Assembly (NCBI RefSeq): GCF_008801935.1
Contig: NZ_VZOT01000001.1
Location: forward strand, 124,001 to 188,000
DNA: 64,000 nt
From: Comamonas kerstersii
Lineage (GTDB): Bacteria > Pseudomonadota > Gammaproteobacteria > Burkholderiales > Burkholderiaceae_C
Direction of reading: 5' to 3'
Part shown: positions 35,185 to 44,545 of the stretch, one piece after another
Layout: every line of letters begins with the position of its first letter
Position numbering within the stretch: the first letter of the stretch is position 1
The notes under the pieces: generated by a model
Database searches by the model: none
Told to the model about the DNA's origin: nothing
What the model saw: only the letters and a program-made list of their open reading frames with translations
Position numbers and translations under genes: made by a program

Positions 35185-35748
35185 TTAGTTCTGTGGTGCG
35201 GGGTATGCCACTTCCAGCACTTCCAGCATGCGCACACCTGCCGGGGTGGGCAAAGGCACTTCATCCCCCACCTTGGCGCGCAGCAAGGCACGCGCTACGG
35301 GCGCGATCCAGCTGACCTCGCCCTTGCTGCTGTCAGACTCATCAATGCCCTTGATGGTGATAGTGCGCTCCACACCTTCGTTGTCTGCATAGGTGACGGT
35401 GGCACCGAAGAACACCTGGTCACTGCTGTGGTGCACGGAAGGATCCACCACCTCGGCAATTTCCAGGCGCTTGGTCAGAAAGCGGATACGGCGGTCAATC
35501 TCGCGCAGACGCTTCTTGCCGTAGAGATAGTCACCGTTTTCCGAGCGGTCGCCATTGCTGGCCGCCCAGTGCACCACCTCGACAATTCTGGGGCGCTCAT
35601 TGTCAATCAGCTCCAGCAGCTCGCTGCGCAGCGCCTGGTAGCCCTGAGGCGTCATGTAATTCTTGCTGCCCTTGGGAATAGCAGGCAGGCTGGGCAGATC
35701 GTCGTCATCATCCTGCCCATCGGTTTCCTTGGTGAAAGCCTTGTTCAT
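35185..35748 (-). CDS. greB: Transcription elongation factor GreB
   Basis: The 187-residue product carries the Gre coiled-coil (YMTPQGYQALRSELLELIDNERP in part) with the tip GDRSENGDYLYGKKRLREID and the C-terminal FKBP-like domain (ADNEGVERTITIKG). GYLYGKK-type tip residues place it with GreB. It rescues backtracked RNA polymerase by stimulating transcript cleavage. I start at 35748 (MNKAF); upstream frame is not conserved-looking. The N-terminus has an unusual run of five Asp residues. Confidence 0.92.
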   Translation of the reverse strand: MNKAFTKETDGQDDDDDLPSLPAIPKGSKNYMTPQGYQALRSELLELIDNERPRIVEVVHWAASNGDRSENGDYLYGKKRLREIDRRIRFLTKRLEIAEVVDPSVHHSSDQVFFGATVTYADNEGVERTITIKGIDESDSSKGEVSWIAPVARALLRAKVGDEVPLPTPAGVRMLEVLEVAYPAPQN

Positions 35749-35801
35749 AGACGCAATCTTCACACAAAAGCAGCCCCACAAAAATGCCGGGCGCACAAAC
35801 C

Positions 35802-35835
35802 AAAAAGTCCTGATACCTTGCGATATCAGGACTTG
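35802..35835 (-). terminator. Terminator of tRNA-Arg copy 1
   Basis: AAGTCCTGATA/TATCAGGACTT arms (11 bp) lie five bases past the tRNA 3' end, with a T run following on the minus strand. Confidence 0.85.
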
Positions 35836-35839
35836 ATAT

Positions 35840-35916
35840 TGGTGCGGCTGGCAGGAATCGAACCCACGACCCCTTGGTTCGTAGCCAAGTACTCTATCCA
35901 GCTGAGCTACAGCCGC
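35840..35916 (-). tRNA. tRNA-Arg(ACG), copy 1
   Basis: A 77-base cloverleaf with acceptor GCGGCTG/CAGCCGC, encoded CCA, T arm GGTTCGATTCC and anticodon loop CTACGAA, giving anticodon ACG for CGN codons. Identical copies lie at 36068-36144 and 38277-38353. Confidence 0.97.
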
Positions 35917-36030
35917 TAAGCTATCAATTATAGGTGCTATCTAAACCCCTAAATTGAAACTGACCGAAATTTTTTGGTCTTCACAACGCCTTGCAGCCAT
36001 GTGAAAAAAGCAGTGCTTTCACAAAAAGAC

Positions 36031-36063
36031 AAAAGCCTCAGAAACTTTCGTTTCTGAGGCTTG
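36031..36063 (-). terminator. Terminator of tRNA-Arg copy 2
   Basis: AAGCCTCAGAAA/TTTCTGAGGCTT arms (12 bp) lie six bases past the tRNA end. The stem sequence is unrelated to that of copy 1. Confidence 0.85.
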
Positions 36064-36067
36064 AATC

Positions 36068-36144
36068 TGGTGCGGCTGGCAGGAATCGAACCCACGACCC
36101 CTTGGTTCGTAGCCAAGTACTCTATCCAGCTGAGCTACAGCCGC
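36068..36144 (-). tRNA. tRNA-Arg(ACG), copy 2
   Basis: The 77 bases including CCA are identical to copy 1 at 35840-35916, with anticodon ACG. It borders the accessory segment on its left side. Confidence 0.97.
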
Positions 36145-36224
36145 TGTTGCATTGCTGCAAGACCACTATTGTAGCGCAATATTGAACTCCCTTCAGGGAA
36201 AACACGGTATCGGCTTAGAAAAGT

Positions 36225-36431
36225 TCAATCTTGGGGTCTGCATCTGTTTGATGCCGCAGATGATGACACCACCGCCTGATGGGCAGAGCGTTGCTCCAGC
36301 ATCACATAGCTATCCTGCCATTGCTGCATCAGCGTTTCCAGCTCTACTTCTGGCTGCTCACCCTGCCTGCGCTTTTGGCTGTACTGTTCAAGCGCTTGCA
36401 GGCCATGACCTACCTGCTCCAGCAGCTGGCG
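36225..36431 (-). pseudogene. C-terminal fragment of an unidentified gene cut by the IS481 copy
   Basis: Reading leftward from the IS end, an open frame of 68 residues (RQLLEQVGHGLQALEQY, then LETLMQQWQDSYVMLEQRS) runs to a stop at 36225. It is helical and Gln/Glu-rich and looks like real coding sequence, but its start is missing because the IS lies there. It does not look like the next part of the chemotaxis receptor on the other side of the IS, so DNA was probably lost between them. The family is not recognised. Confidence 0.5.
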
Positions 36432-37500
36432 TGTCGGGTCCCGGACGATTGGCCACTTAAAAACAAGTGTCCGTTGCTGCATGGCCGAGAGGTACTTCGA
36501 GAAGTTCTGGCAACATGGCAAGCCCGTGCCAAGGAGTTGCCACGCTGATTAGTCTTCATAAGAACGGCACGACCACACCTGCCACCCGCCTGGCATTGCA
36601 GCAAGCCACTGGTACAGATCGAGAGTTAGCACAGCAATACGGCATTGGCATAGGGACCGTGCGTAAGTGGCGCAGCACAAGCACGGTGCATGACGCCAGC
36701 CACACGGCCCACCGCCTGCAAACTACGCTCAATGCAGGGCAGCAAGAGCCGGTTATTTATCTGCGCAGCCAGCTGCGGCTACCTCTGGATGACTTGTTGG
36801 CGGTGGTGCGAGAGTTCATTGAGCCGGCCATGAGCCGTTCTGCGCTGGATCGCTTGCTGCGCAGACGAGGCTACTCCAGATTGCCCGTACAGCCCAAGCC
36901 TGAGAGCGAGCACAAACCCTTCAAGGCGTATGAGCCTGGCTATGTGCATGTAGATGTGAAGTACCTGCCCCAGATGCAAGATGAGGACAAGCGCCGCTAT
37001 GTCTTTGTTGCCATTGATCGGGCCACACGCTGGGTGTTCATTGATATCGAGCAACACAAGACGGCAGCGTCCGCCAAAGCCTTCTTGGCCGCCGTCCGCA
37101 AAGCTGCAGCATTTAGGATTCACACCATCCTCGCCGACAACGGCAAAGAGTTCACAGACCGCTTGTTTGGCAGTCGCACTCGCCAGCCCACAGGCGAGCA
37201 CGAATTCGCCCAGCTATGCCAAGCACTGGGGATAGAACACCGGCTCACCAAGCCCAGGACGCCAAAAACCAACGGCATGGTCGAGCGCTTCCATGGCCGC
37301 CTGCGTCAAGTACTGCGCTCGCACCACTTCAACAGCACAGAAGATTTGGAAAAGACGCTGCACAGGTTTGTCTGGCTGTATCACCACCACTTGCCGCAAA
37401 AGGCACTGGGCACGAAGCCCCAGTTCAAGCACTCAAAAATGGAAGATGAAAGCACCTGATTTATTCGTCAAGAACGTGCGCAATCATCCGGGACCTGACA
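36432..37500 (+). mobile_element. IS481-family insertion sequence, copy 1 (decayed)
   Basis: The 1069-base element is bounded by imperfect inverted repeats TGTCGGGTCCCGGACGATTG on the left and the complement of CAATCATCCGGGACCTGACA on the right. It is almost identical to the 1071-base copy at 41623-42693. No target-site duplication is visible at its flanks. It separates a chemotaxis-receptor fragment from an unrelated fragment, suggesting an insertion followed by a deletion. Confidence 0.9.
36542..37459 (+). pseudogene. IS481-family transposase, start codon lost and C-terminus frameshifted
   Basis: The reading frame keeps the HTH region (GTDRELAQQYGIGIGTVRKW) and the DDE catalytic residues (VHVDVKYLP, LADNGKEFTD, NGMVERFHGRL). 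Compared with the copy at 41733, the ATG that follows AAGGAG is ACG (36542-36544). A base is missing near 37409, so the tail ends early as TKPQFKHSKMEDEST instead of the usual family C-terminus. Translation could start only from an upstream ATG without a good ribosome site, so it is probably inactive. Confidence 0.8.
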
Positions 37501-37998
37501 CTTGACGATGTCACCGATGTTGGCTGCCTGACGCTCCAGTTCCGCCACCATCTTCACGCTCTCACCCTGGCGCTTGGCAGCGACACCGATGCTCCCAATC
37601 GTGGCCTTAACTTCCGTATTGATCTGCTGCGCCAAAGCCTGGCCATTTTCAGCCTTGGCCTGAGCAACACGCGCAGCATCCATCTGTCGCGCAATCGCAC
37701 CTGAAATCTGGGTGATAGCCACCAACGACTCCTGAGCTGCACCTGCGGCTTCTTCCGCTCCAGACGCAATCTGATCCGAGGCTCGCTTGAGTTCTTCTGC
37801 AGCAGAAGCGGCTTCATTCATACCAGCAGCCAGCTCGCTGGAAGCTGCCGCCACACGCTCTGCAGCTTGCTGCTATTTGGCCAAGGTATGAGCTCGCTTG
37901 CGGGCGATTTCCGACTGACGCGTCACCTCTGAAGAGACAGACTTCACTGCCGATGTTGCAACCACTTCCTGAGAACGAGCCTTTTTGATGAGTGCCAT
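37501..37998 (-). pseudogene. Chemotaxis-receptor-like gene, truncated and with a nonsense codon
   Basis: From ATG 37998 the frame reads MALIKKARSQEVVATS, then at 37873-37875 meets a TAG where related proteins have Gln (AK*QQAAERVA). The frame continues for 125 residues of methyl-accepting signalling-type coiled coil (SSELAAGMNEAASAAEELKR, GAEEAAGAAQESL, ANIGDIVK) until the IS481 end at 37500. There is no transmembrane segment in what remains, suggesting a soluble receptor. Stop codon, truncation and IS make it non-functional. Confidence 0.8.
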
Positions 37999-38237
37999 AA
38001 AGCAATACTTACAAGTTAAAAAATTCCACCGAACTACCGGGGAACTAATAACGTAAGCCATTGGTTTTCCAGCAATTCATCCACCCTTCGCAGCGAAGGT
38101 GTAAACATCCCCACCCATCTAGCCAGCCAGAAAAAAGGAAAAACCTACCTGGATATTGTATTAATTAGATACAAATGAAAATTTATGTTCCAATTGCAAA
38201 AACTTATCAAAGACTCCAACCCTGAAGGCCACAACAG

Positions 38238-38272
38238 AAAAGCCCCCAGAACATTTCTGTTCTGGGGGCTTG
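38238..38272 (-). terminator. Terminator of tRNA-Arg copy 3
   Basis: AAGCCCCCAGAACA/TGTTCTGGGGGCTT arms (14 bp) around four bases lie five bases past the tRNA end. Confidence 0.85.
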
Positions 38273-38276
38273 TATC

Positions 38277-38353
38277 TGGTGCGGCTGGCAGGAATCGAAC
38301 CCACGACCCCTTGGTTCGTAGCCAAGTACTCTATCCAGCTGAGCTACAGCCGC
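38277..38353 (-). tRNA. tRNA-Arg(ACG), copy 3
   Basis: It is identical over all 77 bases to the two copies at 35840 and 36068. The 2.1 kb between it and copy 2 contain only gene fragments and an IS. Confidence 0.97.
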
Positions 38354-38605
38354 ATTTTTGCGGAGAGGGTGGGATTTTGAAAATCCGACCACCTCCTATT
38401 TAAAATCAACAACTTAGAGCTGATCGACCTTTAAATGTTCCCAGGCTGTTCACCTAGGCAATGCAGCAATTGTACACGGTGTTGAAGTCACTTTTTTGGG
38501 AAGTCGAAAATTTTCAGTAGCAATACGAGGGCCCCCATCAGCGCGGTACAGCAACTCCCCCCGGTGGGGACTCCCCTACCCATAAACAACTACGAAACAC
38601 TAGCA
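38354..38605. other. Intergenic stretch with no recognised gene
   Basis: About 250 bases upstream of the toxin promoter hold no protein-like frame on either strand. A C/G-rich partial palindrome (CCCCCCGGTGGGGA region) near 38555-38572 is the only structure seen. Confidence 0.6.
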
Positions 38606-38642
38606 GCGACAAAAGCTACGCAATCTGCGTATACTTAAAACC
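38606..38642 (+). promoter_or_regulatory. Toxin-antitoxin promoter and operator
   Basis: A -10 box TATACT at 38630-38635 is paired with GCGACA at 38606-38611 (18-base spacer). Within this lies a perfect inverted repeat TACGCA-ATC-TGCGTA at 38617-38631, the expected place for an autoregulating antitoxin to bind. The -10 ends only seven bases before the toxin ATG and there is no ribosome site, so the transcript may be leaderless. Confidence 0.65.
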
Positions 38643-38981
38643 ATGAAAGCCGTATTCGTCGAACTACCGGCCTTTGAGCGAAACAGGGCTACCTATCTCA
38701 CCGACGACGAATTCAAGAGCCTGCAAGAGCGCCTGATGAAGAACCCTGAAGCAGGTGACATGATCGAAGGAACAGGTGGGCTACGAAAGGTTCGTCACGG
38801 TGATCCACGTAGAGGCAAAGGTACACGCGGAGGACTACGCATCATCTACTACTGGTGGAGTGGTGGCCCTCAGTTTTGGCTGTTTACCCTCTACGACAAG
38901 GACGAGATGGAAAACCTGACGCCCAAACAGAAGGCATTGCTGAAGCAATTGCTGAAAGTCGAACTGGAGGCTAGAACATGA
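38643..38981 (+). CDS. RelE/HigB-like toxin
   Basis: The 112-residue product matches the HigB-like branch of RelE toxins (COG4737 type): MKAVFVELPAFERNRATYLTD at the start (in part), GTGGLRKVRHGDPRRGKGTRGGLRIIYYWW with the basic RNase surface, and KDEMENLTPKQKALL. These toxins cleave mRNA on the ribosome. The toxin precedes the antitoxin and overlaps it by four bases (ATGA), the HigBA order. Confidence 0.87.
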   Translation: MKAVFVELPAFERNRATYLTDDEFKSLQERLMKNPEAGDMIEGTGGLRKVRHGDPRRGKGTRGGLRIIYYWWSGGPQFWLFTLYDKDEMENLTPKQKALLKQLLKVELEART

Positions 38982-39292
38982 CCAAACGCGATCTTTTTGC
39001 TGAACTCACTGAAGGCTTCGATGCCCTGGCTGAAGCTCGCACAGGGAAACGCACCCTGCGCACTCATGAAGTTGAATTGAAGCCAGAAGTCACAATCACA
39101 GCCCAGGAACTGAAATCGATTCGGGAGAGGCTGAATCTTTCACGGCCTGTGTTCGCCAACTACCTCAGAACAAAAACCAGAACACTGGAAAACTGGGAAC
39201 AAGGTAGAGCATCCCCCAATGCTCAAGCAGCGCTTCTGATCAGGCTGGTAGAAAAGTATCCAGACACCGTGTCACGCTTAGCCTCTGTATAA
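38978..39292 (+). CDS. HigA-like antitoxin (XRE-type DNA-binding)
   Basis: A 104-residue protein whose C-terminal half is a helix-turn-helix (ITAQELKSIRERLNLSRPVF, NYLRTKTRTLENWEQGRASP), as in HigA/NadS-type antitoxins. The N-terminal region LFAELTEGFDALAEAR would contact the toxin. It probably binds the inverted repeat at 38617-38631 and represses the operon. A terminator follows 26 bases downstream. Confidence 0.87.
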   Translation: MTKRDLFAELTEGFDALAEARTGKRTLRTHEVELKPEVTITAQELKSIRERLNLSRPVFANYLRTKTRTLENWEQGRASPNAQAALLIRLVEKYPDTVSRLASV

Positions 39293-39316
39293 AGGCCCTA
39301 CCCACACTCCACCACA

Positions 39317-39341
39317 AGGCGCCTCAAGCGCCTTTTTTTGT
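39317..39341 (+). terminator. Terminator after the toxin-antitoxin operon
   Basis: AGGCGC/GCGCCT arms around CTCAA lie before a run of seven T residues. Confidence 0.85.
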
Positions 39342-39350
39342 TCTCAAACA

Positions 39351-40378
39351 GGGCGTTGTTGCATAAATCGATTCAGGCCAAGCTCCCTCAAACCCCAGCC
39401 GTGGCTATGCCACGGCTGCCGTCTGAGGACGGCCCAGTTCTGTAAATCGATTCAAGATGGCTGCTCGAATGTGCAGCTCGCCCACTTGTCGCTCAAAGGT
39501 ACGAGACATCAGCCGCTCACCCAATCGTTTGATGCAGTTCATCTTGGTTTCCACCAAGCTGCGCCGGTGATACCCGATCCAACGTTTCCAGATACTTCGC
39601 CCCAGCCTTCGACATGCAGCGATCGCCGCATTTCGATGCACAAAGGCTTTGCCTTTGCGTATTCGAGCATTCTTGCGAGGAAGAATAATGGGAATACCTC
39701 CTCGCTTGATGACTTCTTCATGGACTGGTTGCGTGTCGTAAGCGCCGTCGCCCGTTAGGCTCTCCAGCACCTCATCTTCGGGCAATTGCTGCAGCAAATC
39801 CGGTATCACTGCTGCATCACTGACGTTGTTGGATGTCACGCAGATAGCCCTGACCTGTAGCGTCTGGGCATCAATGCCAATGTGCAACTTGCGCCATTGC
39901 CGACGACGCTCAGGGCCATGCTTTTTGCATTTCCACTCGCCTTCACCCAAGAACTTGATTCCCGTTGAATCAACTAGCAAATGCAGTCCAGCTTGGCTGC
40001 GTGTGTACGGCACTTGTACATTCAAATCGAGCTGGCGCCGGCACAGCGTGCTGAAGTTGGGCGCAGGCCAGGCAAGGCCGTTCAGTTGCCGCACCGATTG
40101 CACCAAGCCTGTGGTTTGCCTGAGCGCCAAGCCAAACAGGTTCTTGAGCGTTAAACACAATTGAATCGCAGCATCTGAGAACTTCGGGCTGCGCCCGCGT
40201 TTACCGCTTGCAGCGGCAAACCACGCCATGCGCTTATCCAGCCAAACGGTCAACGAGCCTCGTGTTTTAAGGGCTGCGTTGTATTGCTTCCAATTGGTGG
40301 TGCGATAGCGGGGCTTGAGGGGCTGACTCATGCTGCAAGCCTACCGCTTGAAGAGCAACGATTTATGCAACAACGCCC
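39351..40378 (-). mobile_element. IS5-family (IS903 group) insertion sequence
   Basis: The 1028-base element has perfect 20-bp terminal inverted repeats, GGGCGTTGTTGCATAAATCG at the left and its complement at 40359-40378. It carries one transposase gene. No 9-bp target duplication is visible: the left flank ends TCTCAAACA and the right begins ACTCCAGGC, so flanking DNA was probably deleted. Confidence 0.92.
39405..40331 (-). CDS. IS5-family transposase
   Basis: The 308-residue transposase has the IS903-group opening RYRTTNWKQYNAALKTRGSL and the DDE residues in LLVDSTGIKFLGEGEWK, LTGDGAYDTQ and the Y-(2)-R-(3)-E box YHRRSLVETKMNCIKRL. The frame is intact, so the element may still be active. 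Its C-terminus lies 54 bases inside the left inverted repeat. Confidence 0.94.
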   Translation of the reverse strand: MSQPLKPRYRTTNWKQYNAALKTRGSLTVWLDKRMAWFAAASGKRGRSPKFSDAAIQLCLTLKNLFGLALRQTTGLVQSVRQLNGLAWPAPNFSTLCRRQLDLNVQVPYTRSQAGLHLLVDSTGIKFLGEGEWKCKKHGPERRRQWRKLHIGIDAQTLQVRAICVTSNNVSDAAVIPDLLQQLPEDEVLESLTGDGAYDTQPVHEEVIKRGGIPIILPRKNARIRKGKAFVHRNAAIAACRRLGRSIWKRWIGYHRRSLVETKMNCIKRLGERLMSRTFERQVGELHIRAAILNRFTELGRPQTAAVA

Positions 40379-40496
40379 ACTCCAGGCCGCTATGGGGTCA
40401 CCTATGTCTGCAAGGAACTGGTCTATGCCATGTGCATCAGCCCTCAGTTCCACCTCAAGGTGATCCGTGCCTATGACCGCTTGGTCACGAACCACC
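40379..40496 (+). pseudogene. KilA-N domain remnant (phage antirepressor fragment)
   Basis: Immediately right of the IS5 end, an open frame reads GRYGVTYVCKELVYA, then MCISPQFHLKVIRAYDRLVT, matching the C-terminal half of the KilA-N DNA-binding domain found in phage antirepressors. The N-terminal half is gone at the IS boundary, and the tail runs into the 3' end of the next gene. It marks a former prophage. Confidence 0.75.
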
Positions 40497-41258
40497 ATCC
40501 TTCACTTCATCACCTTGAAAGCAATGTCTGCGGCATGTCACGACCAAAGTGTCACGTATGCCGGGCAGATGCTCATCTAAGGGTTGAATGGGGGTGGTCT
40601 CATGGATCATCCTTGCATCATCGAGCAGCATCAGCGTCCACGGCTCTGTCAGCGTAAAGCGAATGCCTGTCGGTCCAGACGCTTCAAAGATGCGAGTTTC
40701 TCCACCCTTGATGCCCTGCCGACCAACCAGAAAAACTGCGACCAAGTCGACCCCATCACGGTGTGCACCTTCTGGTGTAGGACGTCCGATCCCATTCGCT
40801 GTATCAATCCGGAATTGATGCGCTTCCACAAAGCAAGGCTCAGTCATCGTCTGGGCAAATAATTGCGTAGAAACTTCTGCCAGACGAACGATTAACTGCC
40901 GCCAAGCAGCCTGCTGCACTACCTGGGCTTTCACTGGTGCAAACCAGCGCTCCATCCCTCCATGCAACGCGTTGTACTTCAGCGGTTGCCAGTGCGGACG
41001 GTGTTCTACCAATTCCAATTGCTCGCCTCGCACCACAAAGCTGGCGTGACGCCGGTAGCGATAGCTGCCACCATCCTTGAGATACTCATCCGGACGAAGG
41101 TCATTCCACTCAACCGACAAGGCTTGCAAAGCCTCTAAATCACAGTTGAGCCACGTAGCAACATCACGAGGTTGAAGCACCGCATAGCCATGCCCTCGTA
41201 GTTGTTCAGCGACTTGGTTGGGTGAATGAAATGGAGGGGAGAAGGTAATGGTCGACAT
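40485..41258 (-). CDS. 2-oxoglutarate/Fe(II)-dependent oxygenase (PF10014-like)
   Basis: A 257-residue protein with the facial-triad pattern GAHRDGVDLVAVFLV (His and Asp) and distal MIHETTPIQPLD (His), plus an Arg-containing segment CRRHCF near the C-terminus that could bind 2-oxoglutarate. It resembles the PF10014 family that includes L-isoleucine 4-hydroxylase and other free amino acid hydroxylases. It stands alone between two IS elements with no operon partner, so it is probably acquired cargo. Substrate unknown. Confidence 0.8.
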   Translation of the reverse strand: MSTITFSPPFHSPNQVAEQLRGHGYAVLQPRDVATWLNCDLEALQALSVEWNDLRPDEYLKDGGSYRYRRHASFVVRGEQLELVEHRPHWQPLKYNALHGGMERWFAPVKAQVVQQAAWRQLIVRLAEVSTQLFAQTMTEPCFVEAHQFRIDTANGIGRPTPEGAHRDGVDLVAVFLVGRQGIKGGETRIFEASGPTGIRFTLTEPWTLMLLDDARMIHETTPIQPLDEHLPGIRDTLVVTCRRHCFQGDEVKDGGS

Positions 41259-41622
41259 TGCATGCCCAGTTTATTCCTGTCGGCCTCTGCAGGTGAACTT
41301 GCTTAGGAGAGCAGATGCTCTCAAAAAGTTATGGCGCATCCCACTGGCAATGTCTTTCCGACTACTCACAGCAAAAGTGGCATAAACAACCATAAAGCTA
41401 TATGGTTCTCTATGCCAGTTTCAGAGCTTGTGGATGCTGATGGCTGCTGTCGGCCAAAAGCTGTCATTAGGCGAAGTACTCGCCGACCTTTTACATGACT
41501 AGCGAGGAGAGACAGCCCCTCCCTGGATGATCTTGGCTTCAGGCAAGGAGCGACCTGTACCTTTACGCTGAGCCTCAGCTTGTAATTTGCGTCTTTTATT
41601 CAATATTGCTTCGGCGGGTGGA
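41259..41622. other. Non-coding stretch between the oxygenase and IS481 copy 2
   Basis: These 364 bases hold no complete gene. On the minus strand a 40-residue open frame (AEAILNKRRKLQAEAQRKG, then SLPEAKIIQGG) ends at 41499 and runs into the IS, so it may be the tail of a gene cut by the insertion; its family is not recognised. Confidence 0.5.
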
Positions 41623-42693
41623 TGTCGGGTCCCGGACGATTGGCTACTTAAAAACAAGCGTCCGTTGCTGCATGGCCGAGAGGTACTTCGAGAAGTTCTG
41701 GCAACATGGCAAGCCCGTGCCAAGGAGTTGCCATGCTGATCAGTCTTCATAAGAACGCCACGACCACACCTGCCACCCGCCTGGCATTGCAGCAAGCCAC
41801 TGGTACAGATCGAGAGTTAGCACAGCAATACGGCATTGGCATAGGGACCGTGCGTAAGTGGCGCAGCACAAGCACGGTGCATGACGCCAGCCACACGGCC
41901 CACCGCCTGCAAACTACGCTCAATGCAGGGCAGCAAGAGCTGGTTATTTATCTGCGCAGCCAGCTGCGGCTACCTCTGGATGACTTGTTGGCGGTGGTGC
42001 GAGAGTTCATTGAGCCGGCCATGAGCCGTGCTGCGCTGGATCGCTTGCTGCGCAGACGAGGCTACTCCAGATTGCCCGTACAGCCCAAGCCTGAGAGCGA
42101 GCACAAACCCTTCAAGGCGTATGAGCCTGGCTATGTGCATGTAGATGTGAAGTACCTGCCCCAGATGCAAGATGAGGACAAGCGCCGCTATGTCTTTGTT
42201 GCCATTGATCGGGCCACACGCTGGGTGTTCATTGATATCAAGCAACACAAGACGGCAGCGTCCGCCAAAGCCTTCTTGGCCGCCGTCCGCAAAGCTGCAG
42301 CATTTAGGATTCACACCATCCTCACCGACAACGGCAAAGAGTTCACAGACCGCTTGTTTGGCAGTCGCACTCGCCAGCCCACAGGCGAGCACCAATTCGA
42401 CCAGCTATGCCAAGCACTGGGGATAGAACATCGGCTCATCAAGCCCAGGACGCCAAAAACCAACGGCATGGTCGAGCGCTTCCATGGCCGCCTGCGTCAA
42501 GTACTGCGCTCGCACCACTTCAACAGCGCAGAGGATTTGGAGAAGACGCTGCACAGGTTTGTCTGGCTGTATCACCACCACTTGCCGCAAAAGGCACTGG
42601 GGCACGAAGCCCCAGTTCAAGCACCCAAAAAATGGAAGATGAAAGCACCTGATTTATTCATCAAGAACGTGCGCAATCATCCGGGACCTGACA
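41623..42693 (+). mobile_element. IS481-family insertion sequence, copy 2
   Basis: The 1071-base element has the same terminal repeats as the copy at 36432-37500 and differs from it by scattered substitutions and two single-base insertions near the 3' end. No target duplication is evident. Confidence 0.9.
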
Positions 42694-42698
42694 TGTAG
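41733..42698 (+). CDS. IS481-family transposase
   Basis: The 321-residue transposase starts at an ATG six bases after AAGGAG. It has the HTH (GTDRELAQQYGIGIGTVRKW) and DDE residues (VHVDVKYLP, LTDNGKEFTD, NGMVERFHGRL), and ends with the family tail APVQAPKKWKMKAPDLFIK. The frame runs through the right inverted repeat and stops at a TAG made by flanking DNA (42696-42698). It appears intact and could mobilise copy 1 in trans. Confidence 0.88.
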   Translation: MLISLHKNATTTPATRLALQQATGTDRELAQQYGIGIGTVRKWRSTSTVHDASHTAHRLQTTLNAGQQELVIYLRSQLRLPLDDLLAVVREFIEPAMSRAALDRLLRRRGYSRLPVQPKPESEHKPFKAYEPGYVHVDVKYLPQMQDEDKRRYVFVAIDRATRWVFIDIKQHKTAASAKAFLAAVRKAAAFRIHTILTDNGKEFTDRLFGSRTRQPTGEHQFDQLCQALGIEHRLIKPRTPKTNGMVERFHGRLRQVLRSHHFNSAEDLEKTLHRFVWLYHHHLPQKALGHEAPVQAPKKWKMKAPDLFIKNVRNHPGPDM

Positions 42699-42737
42699 GA
42701 ACAAAAAACCTAACGTAGTTCTTTGTTCCTCGTGCAT

Positions 42738-42793
42738 AAAAAAAAGGCTTCAAGATGATACCTAATTTGATATACATTCTTGAAGCCGTTTTT
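42738..42793 (-). terminator. Terminator of tRNA-Ser
   Basis: GGCTTCAAGA/TCTTGAAGCC arms (10 bp) around 22 bases are followed on the minus strand by a run of eight T residues. Confidence 0.8.
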
Positions 42794-42829
42794 CTTATAA
42801 ATCCTTTAAAAACAAGGACTTACAAGCAT

Positions 42830-42920
<91 letters not shown>

Positions 42921-42992
42921 TGCGTGTCGAAGCATCTATTGTATGACACTTTGGACACGTTTTTTGGAAAAACTTAGGCCGATCTCCAATTT

Positions 42993-44402
<1,410 letters not shown>

Positions 44403-44545
44403 TCAGGCTGGTGTGATCGGGTCTCAGCACAAGAGGGCTGCAGAATCTTTCCAGCATTGTGCTGCAGATGCGGTTTAGTTGCAGGCACTGCTGCCGATAA
44501 GGAATACAAGATTGATTGCAGCCAACCCAAGGAGCACTGCCCCTC

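Noticed and set aside
36467-36541. Use of the upstream ATG as the true start of IS481 copy 1
   Set aside because: The intact copy starts at the ATG after AAGGAG; the upstream ATG has no ribosome site, so the ACG change is better read as decay.
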